DNA of 64,000 bases from Mycobacterium sp. ITM-2016-00317 (GTDB lineage Bacteria > Actinomycetota > Actinomycetes > Mycobacteriales > Mycobacteriaceae): NCBI RefSeq assembly GCF_002968295.1, contig NZ_CP134399.1, forward strand, positions 3,410,001-3,474,000, read 5' to 3'. Made by a program: the position numbers and the translations under genes. Numbering within the stretch: the first letter of the stretch is position 1; each line of letters opens with the position of its first letter. Below are positions 19,277 to 28,720 of this stretch, in pieces. The notes below the pieces were generated by a model. It saw nothing but the letters and a program-made list of their open reading frames with translations, ran no database searches and was not told where the DNA came from.

Positions 19277-20021
19277 TGCGGTCGGCGGCCGCGACGGTCT
19301 GCTTGGCGACCTCGTCGAAACGGTCCACCGCGAGACGATACGACGGACCCGAAACACTCAGCGCGGCAACGACTTGCGCGTGGACGTCGAACACGGGTGC
19401 GGCGACCGCGTTCAGCCCGACCTCGAGTTCCTCGCAGACACTCGCCCAGCCGCGGTCGCGCACCACCGCCAACTGGTCCTGCAGTTCGACCATCCCGGTC
19501 ACGGTGGACTCGGTGAACGCATCCAGCGGCGGCCGCACCCGGGCCCGCAGTTCGGCGGGATCGAGACCGGCCAGCAGCACCTTGCCGCTCGATGTCGCGT
19601 AGGCCGGGCAGGTCTGCCCCACCCAGGTCCGCAACGTGATCTCGGCGGGGCCGATCGTCTCCACGATGTTGACGATGCGGTCCTGGTCGAGCACCGCGAG
19701 ATTGGCGGTCTCCCCCACCTCGACGCTGAGCGCGTCGCACGCCTCCTGGCCGAGCTTGACCAGGTCGATCTGGCCGCCGGCGACGTGCGCCAGTCGCGGG
19801 ATCGCGAAGCCGAGGCGGTACTTGCCGCGTTCGGAGACCTGTTCGACGTAGCCGCGGGCCTCCAGCGCCGCGATCAGCCGCGACGCCGTGGACTTGTGCA
19901 CGCCCAGCTCTGCGGCGATCTCGGTGACTCCGGCCGCGCCGAGGCCGGCGACGATCTCCAGCACCGTCAGCGCGCGGTCCACCGACTGCACGGCAGCCGG
20001 CGTTCGGTCGTCCATGGCCAT
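19242..20021 (-). CDS. IclR-family transcriptional regulator
   Basis: The 259-residue protein has an N-terminal winged helix-turn-helix (residues about 10-70; VTEIAAELGVHKSTASRLIAAL) and a C-terminal IclR effector domain (YATSSGKVLLAGL, CEELEVGLNAVAAPV). IclR proteins bind small metabolites and switch catabolic operons. It is the last gene of the choline operon, 12 nt after the DUF294 gene, so it is probably its local regulator acting at the palindromes at 31194-31229. ATG 20021 is used; a second ATG at 20015 is possible. Confidence 0.9.
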   Translation of the reverse strand: MAMDDRTPAAVQSVDRALTVLEIVAGLGAAGVTEIAAELGVHKSTASRLIAALEARGYVEQVSERGKYRLGFAIPRLAHVAGGQIDLVKLGQEACDALSVEVGETANLAVLDQDRIVNIVETIGPAEITLRTWVGQTCPAYATSSGKVLLAGLDPAELRARVRPPLDAFTESTVTGMVELQDQLAVVRDRGWASVCEELEVGLNAVAAPVFDVHAQVVAALSVSGPSYRLAVDRFDEVAKQTVAAADRISRRLGWTARD

Positions 20022-20033
20022 TGCGCAGTGAGC

Positions 20034-21881
20034 CTATACGCCGGTGAGCCCGAGATTGCCGACCCGGCGCCGGACCGCGGCGATCTCCCGCAGCCCGTCG
20101 CCGAGCAGGCTGCGGTTCAGCGGGGACAGCTCCGACATCGTGATGATGTCCCCCGGCGCGTGGCCGGCGGCGACCTGATCGACCTGATGGGTCATCCGCA
20201 GCCGTTGCAGCATCGCGAACACGTCGCACAGGGTCTGCGCGTCCCGCTCGCTGAGCGCCCCCGCCTCGGCGCCGGCCTGCAACCGCGTCGGGGTGCTCGC
20301 CGAGGTGACGCCCGCGGTCAGCCCGGCCCACCGGGCCAGGTTCACCACCGGGGTCACCGCATGGTTCTTCAGGTCGAAGGTGCCGCCGCGGCGCGACAAC
20401 ACGTCACGCAGCGACCGGGTGCGCATCTTGCCCGACAGCGCGTCGAGCAGCTGCAGCCGCAACGCGTTCGGGTGCTGTTCGCGGATCCGCTGAAAGGCGG
20501 CGGGCACGGTGTGCAGGCTCGGGTCCCCCCACACCACGCGGGCGTCGATCAGCAGCGACGACAGGATCAGCCCGCGATCGCGCAGCGGGTCGCTCAGCCA
20601 GCCCTGCGCGGTGTGCAGCCAGTCCGACTGCGACCGCGAGAACGTCCTCTTGGACGCGACTGCACCGTTGCGGTCCGACGGCAGACCCGACGCGTCCAGC
20701 ACCTCGTGGACCTCAGCGGCGAGCGCCCGCAGCCGCGGCGCCTGCCCGCCCAGTTCGTCGCGCCAGGACAGCGCGCTGTCGACGTCCGAGGACGGCATCG
20801 CCTCACGCCGCGCCACGCTGCCCAGGGTCAGCCAGGCGAACCCGTCGAGGTTCCGGTTCTGCGGTTGGGCGACAACGAGTTCCAGGGCGCGTCGGACCAG
20901 ACTGTCGACGACGACCGACAGGATGGCGCTGGTGGCGGCCGCCTTCGTGCCGCTGCGGAACAGGTCGACGGCGGTGCCGGTGACGCGCCTGCCTGCGACC
21001 TGCAGTTCGTCGGCGGTGCCCGCCTGGGCGATGGCCCGGCGCAGCATGAAGCTCTGCCGGGCGGTCGCGGCCAGCAGATCGGCGTCTTCGAGTACGCCGA
21101 CGACCTCCCCGCGCGGCGTCAGCACCGGCATGTGCCGCAGCCCGCACTCCAGCATCTCCATCAGCACGCTGTCGGCGGTCAGATCGGCGGTGACCGTGCG
21201 GGCCGGCGCGCTCATCACCCGTTCGATCGCGACGTCGACCGGGACGCCCGCCGCGACGACGCGGGCGCGCAGGTCGCGATCGGTGAAGATGCCGAGCCTC
21301 CCGTCAGGGAGCCGGATCAGCGCGTACGACGCGTGGTGCTCGGTCATCTTCACGACGACGTCGCGCACCGCGTCGCCGGGCTCGACCACCAGCACCTCGC
21401 CGCGCACCAGCTCGCCGACCGGCGTGCTGTCCGCGGCGGGCATCAGCATCGACCGTTCGGCGACGTGGTTCCAGCCGGAAGAGGCCAGGAACGCCAGGCC
21501 CGAGGGCTTGGCGAACTGCGCGCGCACCAGCGGCTCGGGCAGTCGCACCAGCGTGCTGGGCGCGGTGGTTCTGGCCTCGAAATCCATTCCTGCGCCTGCC
21601 AGTAGTGGCATGTAGCCGAATATCCCGCCCGGGGTCACGTTGTCGATGAGCGCGCCGTCACCGCTGGTCCGCAACGCGACGGCGCCGTCGCGCACCATCC
21701 ACACCTCGTCGGGCACCCCGGTCGCGTAGTCGGCGACCACCACGCCGGCCGGGAACCGCGTCAGCGACGCCCCGCCGGCCAGCGCGTCGAGTTCGTCTTG
21801 CGTCGATCCCTGGAACGGGGTGTGCCCGGCCAGGAACGCGGCGAGGCCGGCCTTCTCAGGTGGCTCTGATGAGGTCGGCAC
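20034..21881 (-). CDS. cNMP-binding / CBS / DUF294 nucleotidyltransferase-like protein
   Basis: The 615-residue protein has a cyclic-nucleotide-binding-like domain at about 15-130, two CBS repeats at about 150-270 and a DUF294 nucleotidyltransferase-like domain. That last domain carries LGSVARREAMPSSDVDSA (residues about 353-370), the GS...D-x-D signature. A helical DUF294 C-terminal region follows. The layout suggests a signalling enzyme that senses adenine nucleotides and modifies a partner, as GlnD-type transferases do, but no target is known. The GTG start overlaps the stop of the GMC gene by 26 nt. Co-transcription with choline genes suggests nucleotide-linked control of that pathway. 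Confidence 0.85.
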   Translation of the reverse strand: MPTSSEPPEKAGLAAFLAGHTPFQGSTQDELDALAGGASLTRFPAGVVVADYATGVPDEVWMVRDGAVALRTSGDGALIDNVTPGGIFGYMPLLAGAGMDFEARTTAPSTLVRLPEPLVRAQFAKPSGLAFLASSGWNHVAERSMLMPAADSTPVGELVRGEVLVVEPGDAVRDVVVKMTEHHASYALIRLPDGRLGIFTDRDLRARVVAAGVPVDVAIERVMSAPARTVTADLTADSVLMEMLECGLRHMPVLTPRGEVVGVLEDADLLAATARQSFMLRRAIAQAGTADELQVAGRRVTGTAVDLFRSGTKAAATSAILSVVVDSLVRRALELVVAQPQNRNLDGFAWLTLGSVARREAMPSSDVDSALSWRDELGGQAPRLRALAAEVHEVLDASGLPSDRNGAVASKRTFSRSQSDWLHTAQGWLSDPLRDRGLILSSLLIDARVVWGDPSLHTVPAAFQRIREQHPNALRLQLLDALSGKMRTRSLRDVLSRRGGTFDLKNHAVTPVVNLARWAGLTAGVTSASTPTRLQAGAEAGALSERDAQTLCDVFAMLQRLRMTHQVDQVAAGHAPGDIITMSELSPLNRSLLGDGLREIAAVRRRVGNLGLTGV

Positions 21882-23379
21882 ACTTCTCAGCCATCGTCAT
21901 CACGGTGATGTTCGGGTTGACCGACGGCAACTTCGGCATGGCCGAGGCGTCCACCACACGCAGCCCGGTGACCCCTTTGACCCGCAGTTGCGGATCGAGC
22001 ACCGCCATCGGGTCCGACACCGCACCCATCCGCGCGGTCGCGGCCGGGTGGTAGACGGTGTTGTGACAGCGGTGGATGTAGTCGAGCAGCTCGTCGTCGG
22101 TGGTCGCACCGGCGCCGGGGGCCAGTTCCCGGCCCACCCAGGGCGTCAACGGCGCCTGTTCGGCGATGCGGCGGGCCAGCCTGACCCCGGCGAGCATGAT
22201 GCGTTCGTCGTAGCCGTCGGGGTCGGTGAAGTAGCGCGGGTCCACCCTGGCCCGGTCGCGGAAATCCCGGGAGCGCAACCGCACCGTGCCCCGGGACCGC
22301 CCCTGCGTCACGTTGGGGGTCAGGCAGAATCCGTTGTCGGTGGTCGGGTATCCGTGGCGCAGCGTGTTCATGTCGAACGGGACACTGCCGTAGTGCATCA
22401 TCAGGTCCGGCTGGCGCAGACCCTCGTCGACGGTGGTGAACAGGCCGATCTCCCACCACTGGGTCGACGTGCGCACCATGGGTTGGGCGGCCTCCCAGAA
22501 CACCAGCCCCTCGACGTGGTCGTCGAGGTTCGCGCCGACCCCCGGTGAGTCCACCCGGACGTCGACGCCGATCTCGCGCAGGTGGGCGGTGGGACCGATT
22601 CCGGAGAGCATCAACAACTTCGGGGTGTCGATCGCGCCGGCGGTGGCGATCACCTCGCGCCGCGCGGACACCGTGTCGTAGCCGGTGAGGTCGGGCCGCT
22701 GATAGCGCACCCCGGTGGCGCGTGACTGCTCGTCGAACAGGATCTCCGACACCCACGAGTCGGTGCGGACCTCCAGGTTCCTGCGGGTGCCGAGGATCGG
22801 GTGCAGGAACGCGTGGCTGGTCGAGAGCCGGGTGCCGTCCTCGGTCGCGTTGATCTGGAACCAGCCCGCGCCGTTGCGCACCGTCTCGCCGCGGTTGAAC
22901 TTCACCGTCGGTATGCCGATCTGCGTCGCCGCGTCGAGAACCGCTGTGCCGCAGGGATCGTGGGGCGGCACGTCGCGCAGCACCACGGTCTCGGCGAGCC
23001 GCCGGACCAGCGGCAGCACGTCCTCGGCGCCCCACCCGGTGGCGCCCATCGTCACCCACTCGTCGAGCGCCTCGGCGGGCGGAAGGAACGCGATGCACGA
23101 GTTGTGCGACGAGCAACCGCCGAGCACCTTGGCCCTGGCATGACGCATGAACGAGTTCCCGCGCTCCTGCGGTTCGATCGGGTAGTCCCAGTCGTAGCCG
23201 GAGTCCAGCAGGTGCATCCAGTCCGACAGCACCAGGATCGCGTCGTCGCCGACGTCGGACGGGCCCGCCTCGACCAGGCACACCGTCACGTCGGGGTCCT
23301 CGGAAAGCCGTGCCGCGAGCACGCATCCGGCGGTGCCGCCGCCGGCGATCACGTAATCGAAGGTCGCGTCCTCAGCCAT
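21856..23379 (-). CDS. GMC-family FAD oxidoreductase, choline dehydrogenase-like
   Basis: The 507-residue protein has the FAD dinucleotide motif at the start (YVIAGGGTAGCVLAARLSE), the GMC signature region GGCSSHNSCIAFLP, and a C-terminal catalytic pair: His in YHPAATARMG and Asn in SVNPNITVM. GMC enzymes of this type oxidise choline to betaine aldehyde and often on to glycine betaine. Substrate is inferred from the operon, with betaine-aldehyde dehydrogenase and betaine demethylation genes alongside. ATG 23379 overlaps the stop of the transporter gene by 8 nt; a GTG two codons earlier is also possible. Confidence 0.87.
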   Translation of the reverse strand: MAEDATFDYVIAGGGTAGCVLAARLSEDPDVTVCLVEAGPSDVGDDAILVLSDWMHLLDSGYDWDYPIEPQERGNSFMRHARAKVLGGCSSHNSCIAFLPPAEALDEWVTMGATGWGAEDVLPLVRRLAETVVLRDVPPHDPCGTAVLDAATQIGIPTVKFNRGETVRNGAGWFQINATEDGTRLSTSHAFLHPILGTRRNLEVRTDSWVSEILFDEQSRATGVRYQRPDLTGYDTVSARREVIATAGAIDTPKLLMLSGIGPTAHLREIGVDVRVDSPGVGANLDDHVEGLVFWEAAQPMVRTSTQWWEIGLFTTVDEGLRQPDLMMHYGSVPFDMNTLRHGYPTTDNGFCLTPNVTQGRSRGTVRLRSRDFRDRARVDPRYFTDPDGYDERIMLAGVRLARRIAEQAPLTPWVGRELAPGAGATTDDELLDYIHRCHNTVYHPAATARMGAVSDPMAVLDPQLRVKGVTGLRVVDASAMPKLPSVNPNITVMTMAEKCADLIRAT

Positions 23380-24901
23380 CGGCACCCGCCAGGGTCTCGG
23401 CGGCGTGGGACTTCAGCGTGCCGATGTGTTTGCGGCCCTTGACGAAATACCAGAGCAGGCCGGCGCCGACGATGATGCCGATGTAGACGAACGCGCCCCA
23501 GGTGTTGTACCAGGGTTCGCCGTAGACGGCGGCGCGCGGCCAGGCCAGGTTCAGTGCCATGCCGATACCCCACACCACGGCCACGATGTTGACCGGCAGC
23601 CCCCAGCGTCCCATGGTGAAGTAACCGCCCTCCTTGAGATCCGCCGGCGGCCACTGACCCTGCAGCCTCTTCTTCAGCAGCGGCCCGGTGACCATCAGGT
23701 AGGCCAGGTAGATCATGATGATCGCGATCGAGGTCAGCACCGTGAAGATCTGCGGATTGGCGATGTTGACGACCAGGATGATCACCGCGATGATCCCGAT
23801 GGTCACCGCGGGGACGATCGGGGTCTGGGTTCTCGGGTTCACCGTGGCCAGCTTCTCGCCGAACGGCAGCGCGTTGTCGCGGGCCATCGCGAACGTCAAC
23901 CGGATCGCGGCGGTGTGCACCGCCAGGCAGCACACCGTCACCGCGATCACGATGCATGCCAGGAAGATCTTCCCCAGCGGGCCCCACATCACCTGCTCGA
24001 CGATGTACTGCAAACCGCCGCTGCTCTCGCCGAGCTGCGGGTCCTGCAGGTTCGGCGCGGCCATCACCGCGAACACCAGGATGCCGCCGCCGATCACGAA
24101 CGAGGCCAGAATGGCCCGCGCGATCGCCTTGGGGGCGGTGCGGCGCGGTTCCACCGTCTCCTCGCCCAGTGAGCTCGCGGTGTCGAATCCGTACATCACA
24201 TAACCCGACGCCAGCGACGCGATCAGGAACGCACCGAGAAAGCCCATGCTCTCCCCGGCGCCGTAGCCGTTGGTGGAGAAGAAGATCTGCGGGCTGTTCT
24301 GCACATTGATCGCCAGCAGGAACACGATGAGCACCGCGGCGATCAACTCGATGAACACGCCGCTGGAGTTGATCCGCGACATCAGCCGCACCCCGAGCGC
24401 GTTGACCAGCGTGGTGAACATGATCAGCACCGTGCCGAGCAGCACAGCGTTGGCGGCGTAGTCGTAGGTGCCGGAGCCGTCGCCGATGACTTGGAAGCCG
24501 CTCCACAGTCGGGGCAGGTTCAGTTGGTAGGCCAGCGCGACCGCCGAGATCGTCACGATCGAAGCCGTCAACATCAGCCAGCCCGAGGTCCAGCCGACCA
24601 GCCGGCTGGCCAGTTTCTTGCTCCAGTTGTAGACCGAGCCGGCCACCGGGTATTTGGCGGCCAGTTCCATGAAGCACAGTGCGACGGCCATCTGGCCGAC
24701 GAACACCATGGGCCACGACCACAGGTAGGCCGGTCCGGCGGTGCCGTAACCGAAGTAGAAGAGCTGGAACGTGCCGGTCAGAATCGAGATGTAGCTGACG
24801 CCCGCGGCGAAGCTGGCGAACTTCCCGATGCTGCGGTCCAGTGACTCCTTGTAGCCGAAATCCTCCATGCCGCTGTCGGTATGGGGCTGTTTGATCACCA
24901 T
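23372..24901 (-). CDS. APC-superfamily permease (amino acid/choline transporter family)
   Basis: The 509-residue integral membrane protein has about 12 hydrophobic helices. Its N-terminal region SIGKFASFAAGVSYISILTG and the segment SLGEETVEPRRTAPKAI are typical of the amino acid/choline transporter (ACT) group of APC permeases. In this operon it most likely imports choline, glycine betaine or a related quaternary amine, but the sequence alone would also allow GABA or another amino acid. ATG 24901 was chosen because a purine-rich GGGAAGGGAC lies upstream and the extended frame is not protein-like. It follows the aldehyde dehydrogenase gene by 28 nt. Confidence 0.86.
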   Translation of the reverse strand: MVIKQPHTDSGMEDFGYKESLDRSIGKFASFAAGVSYISILTGTFQLFYFGYGTAGPAYLWSWPMVFVGQMAVALCFMELAAKYPVAGSVYNWSKKLASRLVGWTSGWLMLTASIVTISAVALAYQLNLPRLWSGFQVIGDGSGTYDYAANAVLLGTVLIMFTTLVNALGVRLMSRINSSGVFIELIAAVLIVFLLAINVQNSPQIFFSTNGYGAGESMGFLGAFLIASLASGYVMYGFDTASSLGEETVEPRRTAPKAIARAILASFVIGGGILVFAVMAAPNLQDPQLGESSGGLQYIVEQVMWGPLGKIFLACIVIAVTVCCLAVHTAAIRLTFAMARDNALPFGEKLATVNPRTQTPIVPAVTIGIIAVIILVVNIANPQIFTVLTSIAIIMIYLAYLMVTGPLLKKRLQGQWPPADLKEGGYFTMGRWGLPVNIVAVVWGIGMALNLAWPRAAVYGEPWYNTWGAFVYIGIIVGAGLLWYFVKGRKHIGTLKSHAAETLAGADG

Positions 24902-24929
24902 TTCAGAGCCTGTCCCTTCCCCGGACGGA

Positions 24930-26423
24930 CTAACCTTTGAACCAGCCCGCAGCAGTGGGAGCGGTGTTGTGCCAGATGTGTTTGAGTTCCTGGTATTCCG
25001 CGAGCCCGGTGGGCCCCAACTCGCGGCCGTTGCCGGACCTGCCGAATCCGCCCCATTCCGCCGCGGCGGTGTAGTAGCCGAAGTCGTTGAGCCACACCGT
25101 GCCGTGCCGCAGTGCCCGCACCGCACGTTCGCCCCGCGCCGGATCCGAAGTGCGGACACCGGCGGCGAGACCGTATTCCGTGTCGTTGCCGAGAGCGATC
25201 GCCTCGTCCTCGGTGGTGAACCGCTCGACCGTCAGTATCGGGCCGAACGTCTCTTCCTGCACGATTCGCATCGACCGGTCACAGCGGTCGAAGATGGTGG
25301 GCAGGAAGAAATATCCGTCGGCCAGCGCGGGTTCGTCCGGCCGCCGGCCGCCGCACACCAGCCGGGCGCCTTCGGAGATGCCCAGTTGCACATAGCCTTC
25401 CACCTTCGCGCGGTGCTGCTCGGAGACCAGCGGCCCGGTCTCGCTGGCCGGGTCCAGCCCGTCCCCCATCCGGATCTTGCCCGCCCGCGCGGCGAGTGCG
25501 GCGACGAAGTCGTCGGCCACGGACTCCTCGACGATCAGCCGGGTGCCGGCCGAGCACACCTGCCCGGAGTGCAGGAAGACCCCGGTCAGGACGTGGTCGA
25601 CCGCCGCGTCCCAGCCGCCGTCGGCATCCGTGACGTCGGCGAACACGATGTGCGGGTTCTTGCCGCCGAGCTCGAGCGCGACCTTGGTGACGTGCTCGGC
25701 CGCGGTCCGCGCGATGGTGCGTCCGGTGGCCAGACCCCCGGTGAACGAGATGAAGTCGACGGCCGGGTTGTCGGTCAGCGCGGCGCCGAGCGTGGCGCCG
25801 CTGCCCTGCACCAGATTCACCACCCCGGGCGGCACCCCGGCCTCGACCAGCAACCGGACGAACGCGATCGTGGTCAGCGGCGTGACCTCGCTGGGTTTGG
25901 CGACCATCGTGCACCCGGCCGCCAGTGCCGGCGCGACCTTCCACGACATCTGCAGCAGCGGATAGTTCCACGGCGCGATCAGCACGCAGACCCCGATCGG
26001 TTCGCGCACCACGCGACTGACCACGGCGGGGTCGCCGACGTCGACGACGCGGTCGGACTCGGCGCCGATCAGCTTGGCGTAGTAGCGGAAAACCGAGGTG
26101 ACGTCGTCGATGTCGATCCGGCTCTCAGCCAGCGTCTTGCCGGTGTCGACGGTCTCCAGCCCGGCCAGCTCCTCCTTGTCGCGCTGCAGCAGGTCGGCGA
26201 CCCGGTCGAGCATCGCGGCGCGTTCGGTCACCGGCGTGTTCGGCCACAGACTGTCGTCGAACGCCGCCCTGGCGGCCTCGACCGCGGCGCAGGCGTCCTC
26301 GGGGGTGGCTTCGTCGACGACGGCGGCGACCTTGCCGCGGGCCGGGTTGACGATGTCGCGGGTGCCGCCGTCGGACGCGTGCCGCCAGACGCCGCCGATG
26401 TACAGGTCGGGTTCGCCGTCCAT
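24930..26423 (-). CDS. betB: Aldehyde dehydrogenase, betaine-aldehyde dehydrogenase type
   Basis: The 497-residue protein has full ALDH length. The catalytic residues are present: Glu251 (LELGGKNP) and Cys290 (SGQVCSAGTR). The Rossmann segment FTGGLATGRTIARTA and APWNYPL are also present. It should oxidise betaine aldehyde to glycine betaine with NAD(P)+ in the cytoplasm; the symbol rests on family resemblance plus position beside a choline-dehydrogenase-like gene. Spacing to the Rieske gene upstream is 26 nt, consistent with one transcript. Confidence 0.85.
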   Translation of the reverse strand: MDGEPDLYIGGVWRHASDGGTRDIVNPARGKVAAVVDEATPEDACAAVEAARAAFDDSLWPNTPVTERAAMLDRVADLLQRDKEELAGLETVDTGKTLAESRIDIDDVTSVFRYYAKLIGAESDRVVDVGDPAVVSRVVREPIGVCVLIAPWNYPLLQMSWKVAPALAAGCTMVAKPSEVTPLTTIAFVRLLVEAGVPPGVVNLVQGSGATLGAALTDNPAVDFISFTGGLATGRTIARTAAEHVTKVALELGGKNPHIVFADVTDADGGWDAAVDHVLTGVFLHSGQVCSAGTRLIVEESVADDFVAALAARAGKIRMGDGLDPASETGPLVSEQHRAKVEGYVQLGISEGARLVCGGRRPDEPALADGYFFLPTIFDRCDRSMRIVQEETFGPILTVERFTTEDEAIALGNDTEYGLAAGVRTSDPARGERAVRALRHGTVWLNDFGYYTAAAEWGGFGRSGNGRELGPTGLAEYQELKHIWHNTAPTAAGWFKG

Positions 26424-26449
26424 GGCCTACCGGAGCCCTCTCGTCGTGT

Positions 26450-27586
26450 CTACAACGCAGCCGCCAGCCGGGACACTACCCACGAATGGAACTCCGCGAG
26501 GTGGTGTTCGGCGGGAACGAGTACCCCGCCGTCGCGGTAGGCACGCGAGGACATCGCCGGCTGTGTCCGTTCACACGCCTCGAAGTCCTGCAGGTTGACC
26601 CGGTGGAACAGCTCCACGGAGTTCGACACGTCGCGCGCCGAGCCCACCACGTCACCGGTGTAGAGCCAGTCGCACTCGACCACGGTGCGGTCAGGCGCGA
26701 CCGGATACATGCGGTGGAAGATGACGTGGTCGGGGACCAGATTCAGGAACACCGTGGGCTTGACGGTGATCGCGAAGTAGCGCCGGTCCTGCTCGTCGCT
26801 GATGCCCGGCAACCGTTCGAAGCCGGCGCCGCCGCCGACGGTGAACCCGGCCACCCCGGAACCGAACTGCGCGCCGAGGCCGATGTTGGATTGTGCCGCG
26901 ACACCGCGGGCGAACTCGGGCAGCACCCCGACGAGTTCGGGGTGGATGGTGCTGCAGTGGTAGCACTCCATGAAGTTCTCGACGATCAGCTTCCAGTTGG
27001 CGGCGACGTCGTAGACCACGCGGTGCCCGACGTCCAGGCCTCCGATGCCGTACCGGTTCACGGCGTCGGGGTCCCCGAGCGTGCGGGCGGTCTCGGCCAT
27101 CACGTCCTCGAACGGCGGTGGGGTGTCGGCCAGGCACACCCAGGCGTAGCCGAGCCACTCGGTCAGCGCCACCGGCACCAGACCGTAGCGATACCGGTCG
27201 ATCGGTGCGCCCTCGCCGTCGGTCAGCGTGCCGATGTTGGGCGCGGCGACGAGTCGGCCGTCCAGCGCGTAGGTCCACGAGTGGTACGGACAGCGCAGGG
27301 TGCGTTTCACCTCGCCCTCACCCTCGACGCACAACTGCGCGCCGCGGTGCCGGCACACGTTCAGGAACGCCCGCAGAAGTCCGTCGCGGCCGCGCACCAG
27401 AAGCACGCTCTCGCGGCCGACCTGGACTTTCTTGAACCGGCCCGGGTCCGCCAGGTCGGCCGACCGGGCGGCGCAGAACCACATGGCCTCGAAGATGTGC
27501 TCCTGCTCGGCGGCGAACACCTCGGCGCTGGTGTAGTAGCGGCCGCCGAGGGTGGCCAGCAGGGCGGGCGCCAGTTTTGCGGTCAT
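26450..27586 (-). CDS. Rieske non-heme iron oxygenase, glycine-betaine monooxygenase-like (GbcA type)
   Basis: The 378-residue protein is an oxygenase alpha subunit. The Rieske 2Fe-2S ligands are Cys78, His80, Cys99 and His102 (CRH and CPYH). The mononuclear iron site is His210 and His215 in ECYHCSTIH, with Asp334 in NLQDFEACE. Similar enzymes (GbcA, stachydrine demethylase, choline monooxygenase) oxidatively demethylate or hydroxylate quaternary amines. In this operon, glycine betaine to dimethylglycine is the missing step it would fill. The ATG overlaps the stop of the sarcosine oxidase gene by 4 nt. No reductase partner gene lies in the operon. Confidence 0.86.
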   Translation of the reverse strand: MTAKLAPALLATLGGRYYTSAEVFAAEQEHIFEAMWFCAARSADLADPGRFKKVQVGRESVLLVRGRDGLLRAFLNVCRHRGAQLCVEGEGEVKRTLRCPYHSWTYALDGRLVAAPNIGTLTDGEGAPIDRYRYGLVPVALTEWLGYAWVCLADTPPPFEDVMAETARTLGDPDAVNRYGIGGLDVGHRVVYDVAANWKLIVENFMECYHCSTIHPELVGVLPEFARGVAAQSNIGLGAQFGSGVAGFTVGGGAGFERLPGISDEQDRRYFAITVKPTVFLNLVPDHVIFHRMYPVAPDRTVVECDWLYTGDVVGSARDVSNSVELFHRVNLQDFEACERTQPAMSSRAYRDGGVLVPAEHHLAEFHSWVVSRLAAAL

Positions 27587-28716
27587 GCGGTCACCAATCT
27601 GCGGGGGTCGAACAGCGAGATCGGGTGCGCCGTCGCACCGGAGATGGCCAGATCGGCGAGGATCTCCCCCACCACGGGCACGAATTTGAAGCCGTGCCCG
27701 GAGAAACCGCACGCCACCGTCACGTTCACGCTGTCGGGGTGGCGTGCGATCACGAAGTGCTGGTCGGGGGTGTTGGAGTACATGCAGGTCGCCGAATGCA
27801 GGCAAGGGCCGTCCAACTTGGGGATCAATTCGGCCGCGCGGGTGCGCATCTCGCGGATCTCGCGTTCACCCACGGTGCGGTCGATGGTCTCGGGCGTGCA
27901 CTCCACACCCTTGCGGAAGAACGCGACCTTCACCCCGCCGCGCGGTCCGTCGATGGCCGGGAAACCGTAGCTCTGCACACCGGAGCTGTCCTCGTCGATG
28001 AAGATCGGCTGATCCTCGAACGCGGCGGTGCCGCCGACGGGGTCGAGCCAGTAGAGCACTTGCCGTTCCACGGTGATCGGAATGCCGAACTCGGCGAGCA
28101 GTTGCGGGGCCCAGGCACCGGGACAGATCACCAGTTGACCCGCGGTGTACACACCGGCGGCGGTGCGCACCGTCACCCCGTCCGGCGTCGCGGTCCACTC
28201 CGTCACCTCCTCGCCGAACCGCAGGGTGGCCCCGGCGTTGCCGGCCAGGTCGAGGTGAGCCTGCACGGTCAGCTCCGGGCGGGCGAAACCGGCCTTGGCC
28301 TCGTAGAGCGCGATGTCGCCCGGATCGGGGGTGAAATTCGGGAAGCGCGAGCGGATCTCGTGTTCGTCGAGCAGTTCGTGGGGCAGGTCCCACTGCCGGC
28401 TGGCGCGCAGGCTGCCTGCGACGGTCAGGCAGTCCGGCGGCCCGATGAACAGCCCGCCGGTGAGGCGGTACACGTCGCGCCCGCTGTCGCGGGCCAGCTG
28501 CTCCCACAGGTCATAGGCGCGCAGCAGCAGCGGAACGTAGGCCGGGTCCTCGAAGTAGGACTGCCGGATGATGCGCGATCCGCCGTGGCTGGATCCCCGG
28601 TCGTGGGCGGGACCGAACTTCTCCAGCCCGAGGACGCGTTGCCCGCGCGCGGCCAGATGGTAGGCCGCGGCGCTGCCCATCCCACCCAGACCGATCACGA
28701 TGACGTCGAAAGTCAT
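27583..28716 (-). CDS. Monomeric sarcosine oxidase-like FAD amine oxidase
   Basis: The 377-residue protein has the normal length for monomeric sarcosine oxidase / N-methyltryptophan oxidase. FAD motif [18 protein letters not shown] begins at residue 5, and [15 protein letters not shown] follows. Cys311 in [14 protein letters not shown] corresponds to the cysteine that binds FAD covalently, and [10 protein letters not shown] is the C-terminal hallmark. It would oxidise sarcosine to glycine, formaldehyde and H2O2. The ATG lies 4 nt after the stop of the dimethylglycine oxidase gene. Confidence 0.88.
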   Translation of the reverse strand: MTFDVIVIGLGGMGSAAAYHLAARGQRVLGLEKFGPAHDRGSSHGGSRIIRQSYFEDPAYVPLLLRAYDLWEQLARDSGRDVYRLTGGLFIGPPDCLTVAGSLRASRQWDLPHELLDEHEIRSRFPNFTPDPGDIALYEAKAGFARPELTVQAHLDLAGNAGATLRFGEEVTEWTATPDGVTVRTAAGVYTAGQLVICPGAWAPQLLAEFGIPITVERQVLYWLDPVGGTAAFEDQPIFIDEDSSGVQSYGFPAIDGPRGGVKVAFFRKGVECTPETIDRTVGEREIREMRTRAAELIPKLDGPCLHSATCMYSNTPDQHFVIARHPDSVNVTVACGFSGHGFKFVPVVGEILADLAISGATAHPISLFDPRRLVTA

Positions 28717-28720
28717 TGCG

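Noticed and set aside
20509-21615. Plus-strand 368-codon frame opposite the DUF294 gene
   Set aside because: Ser/Arg/Thr-rich shadow with no domain; the minus strand has cNMP, CBS and nucleotidyltransferase motifs.
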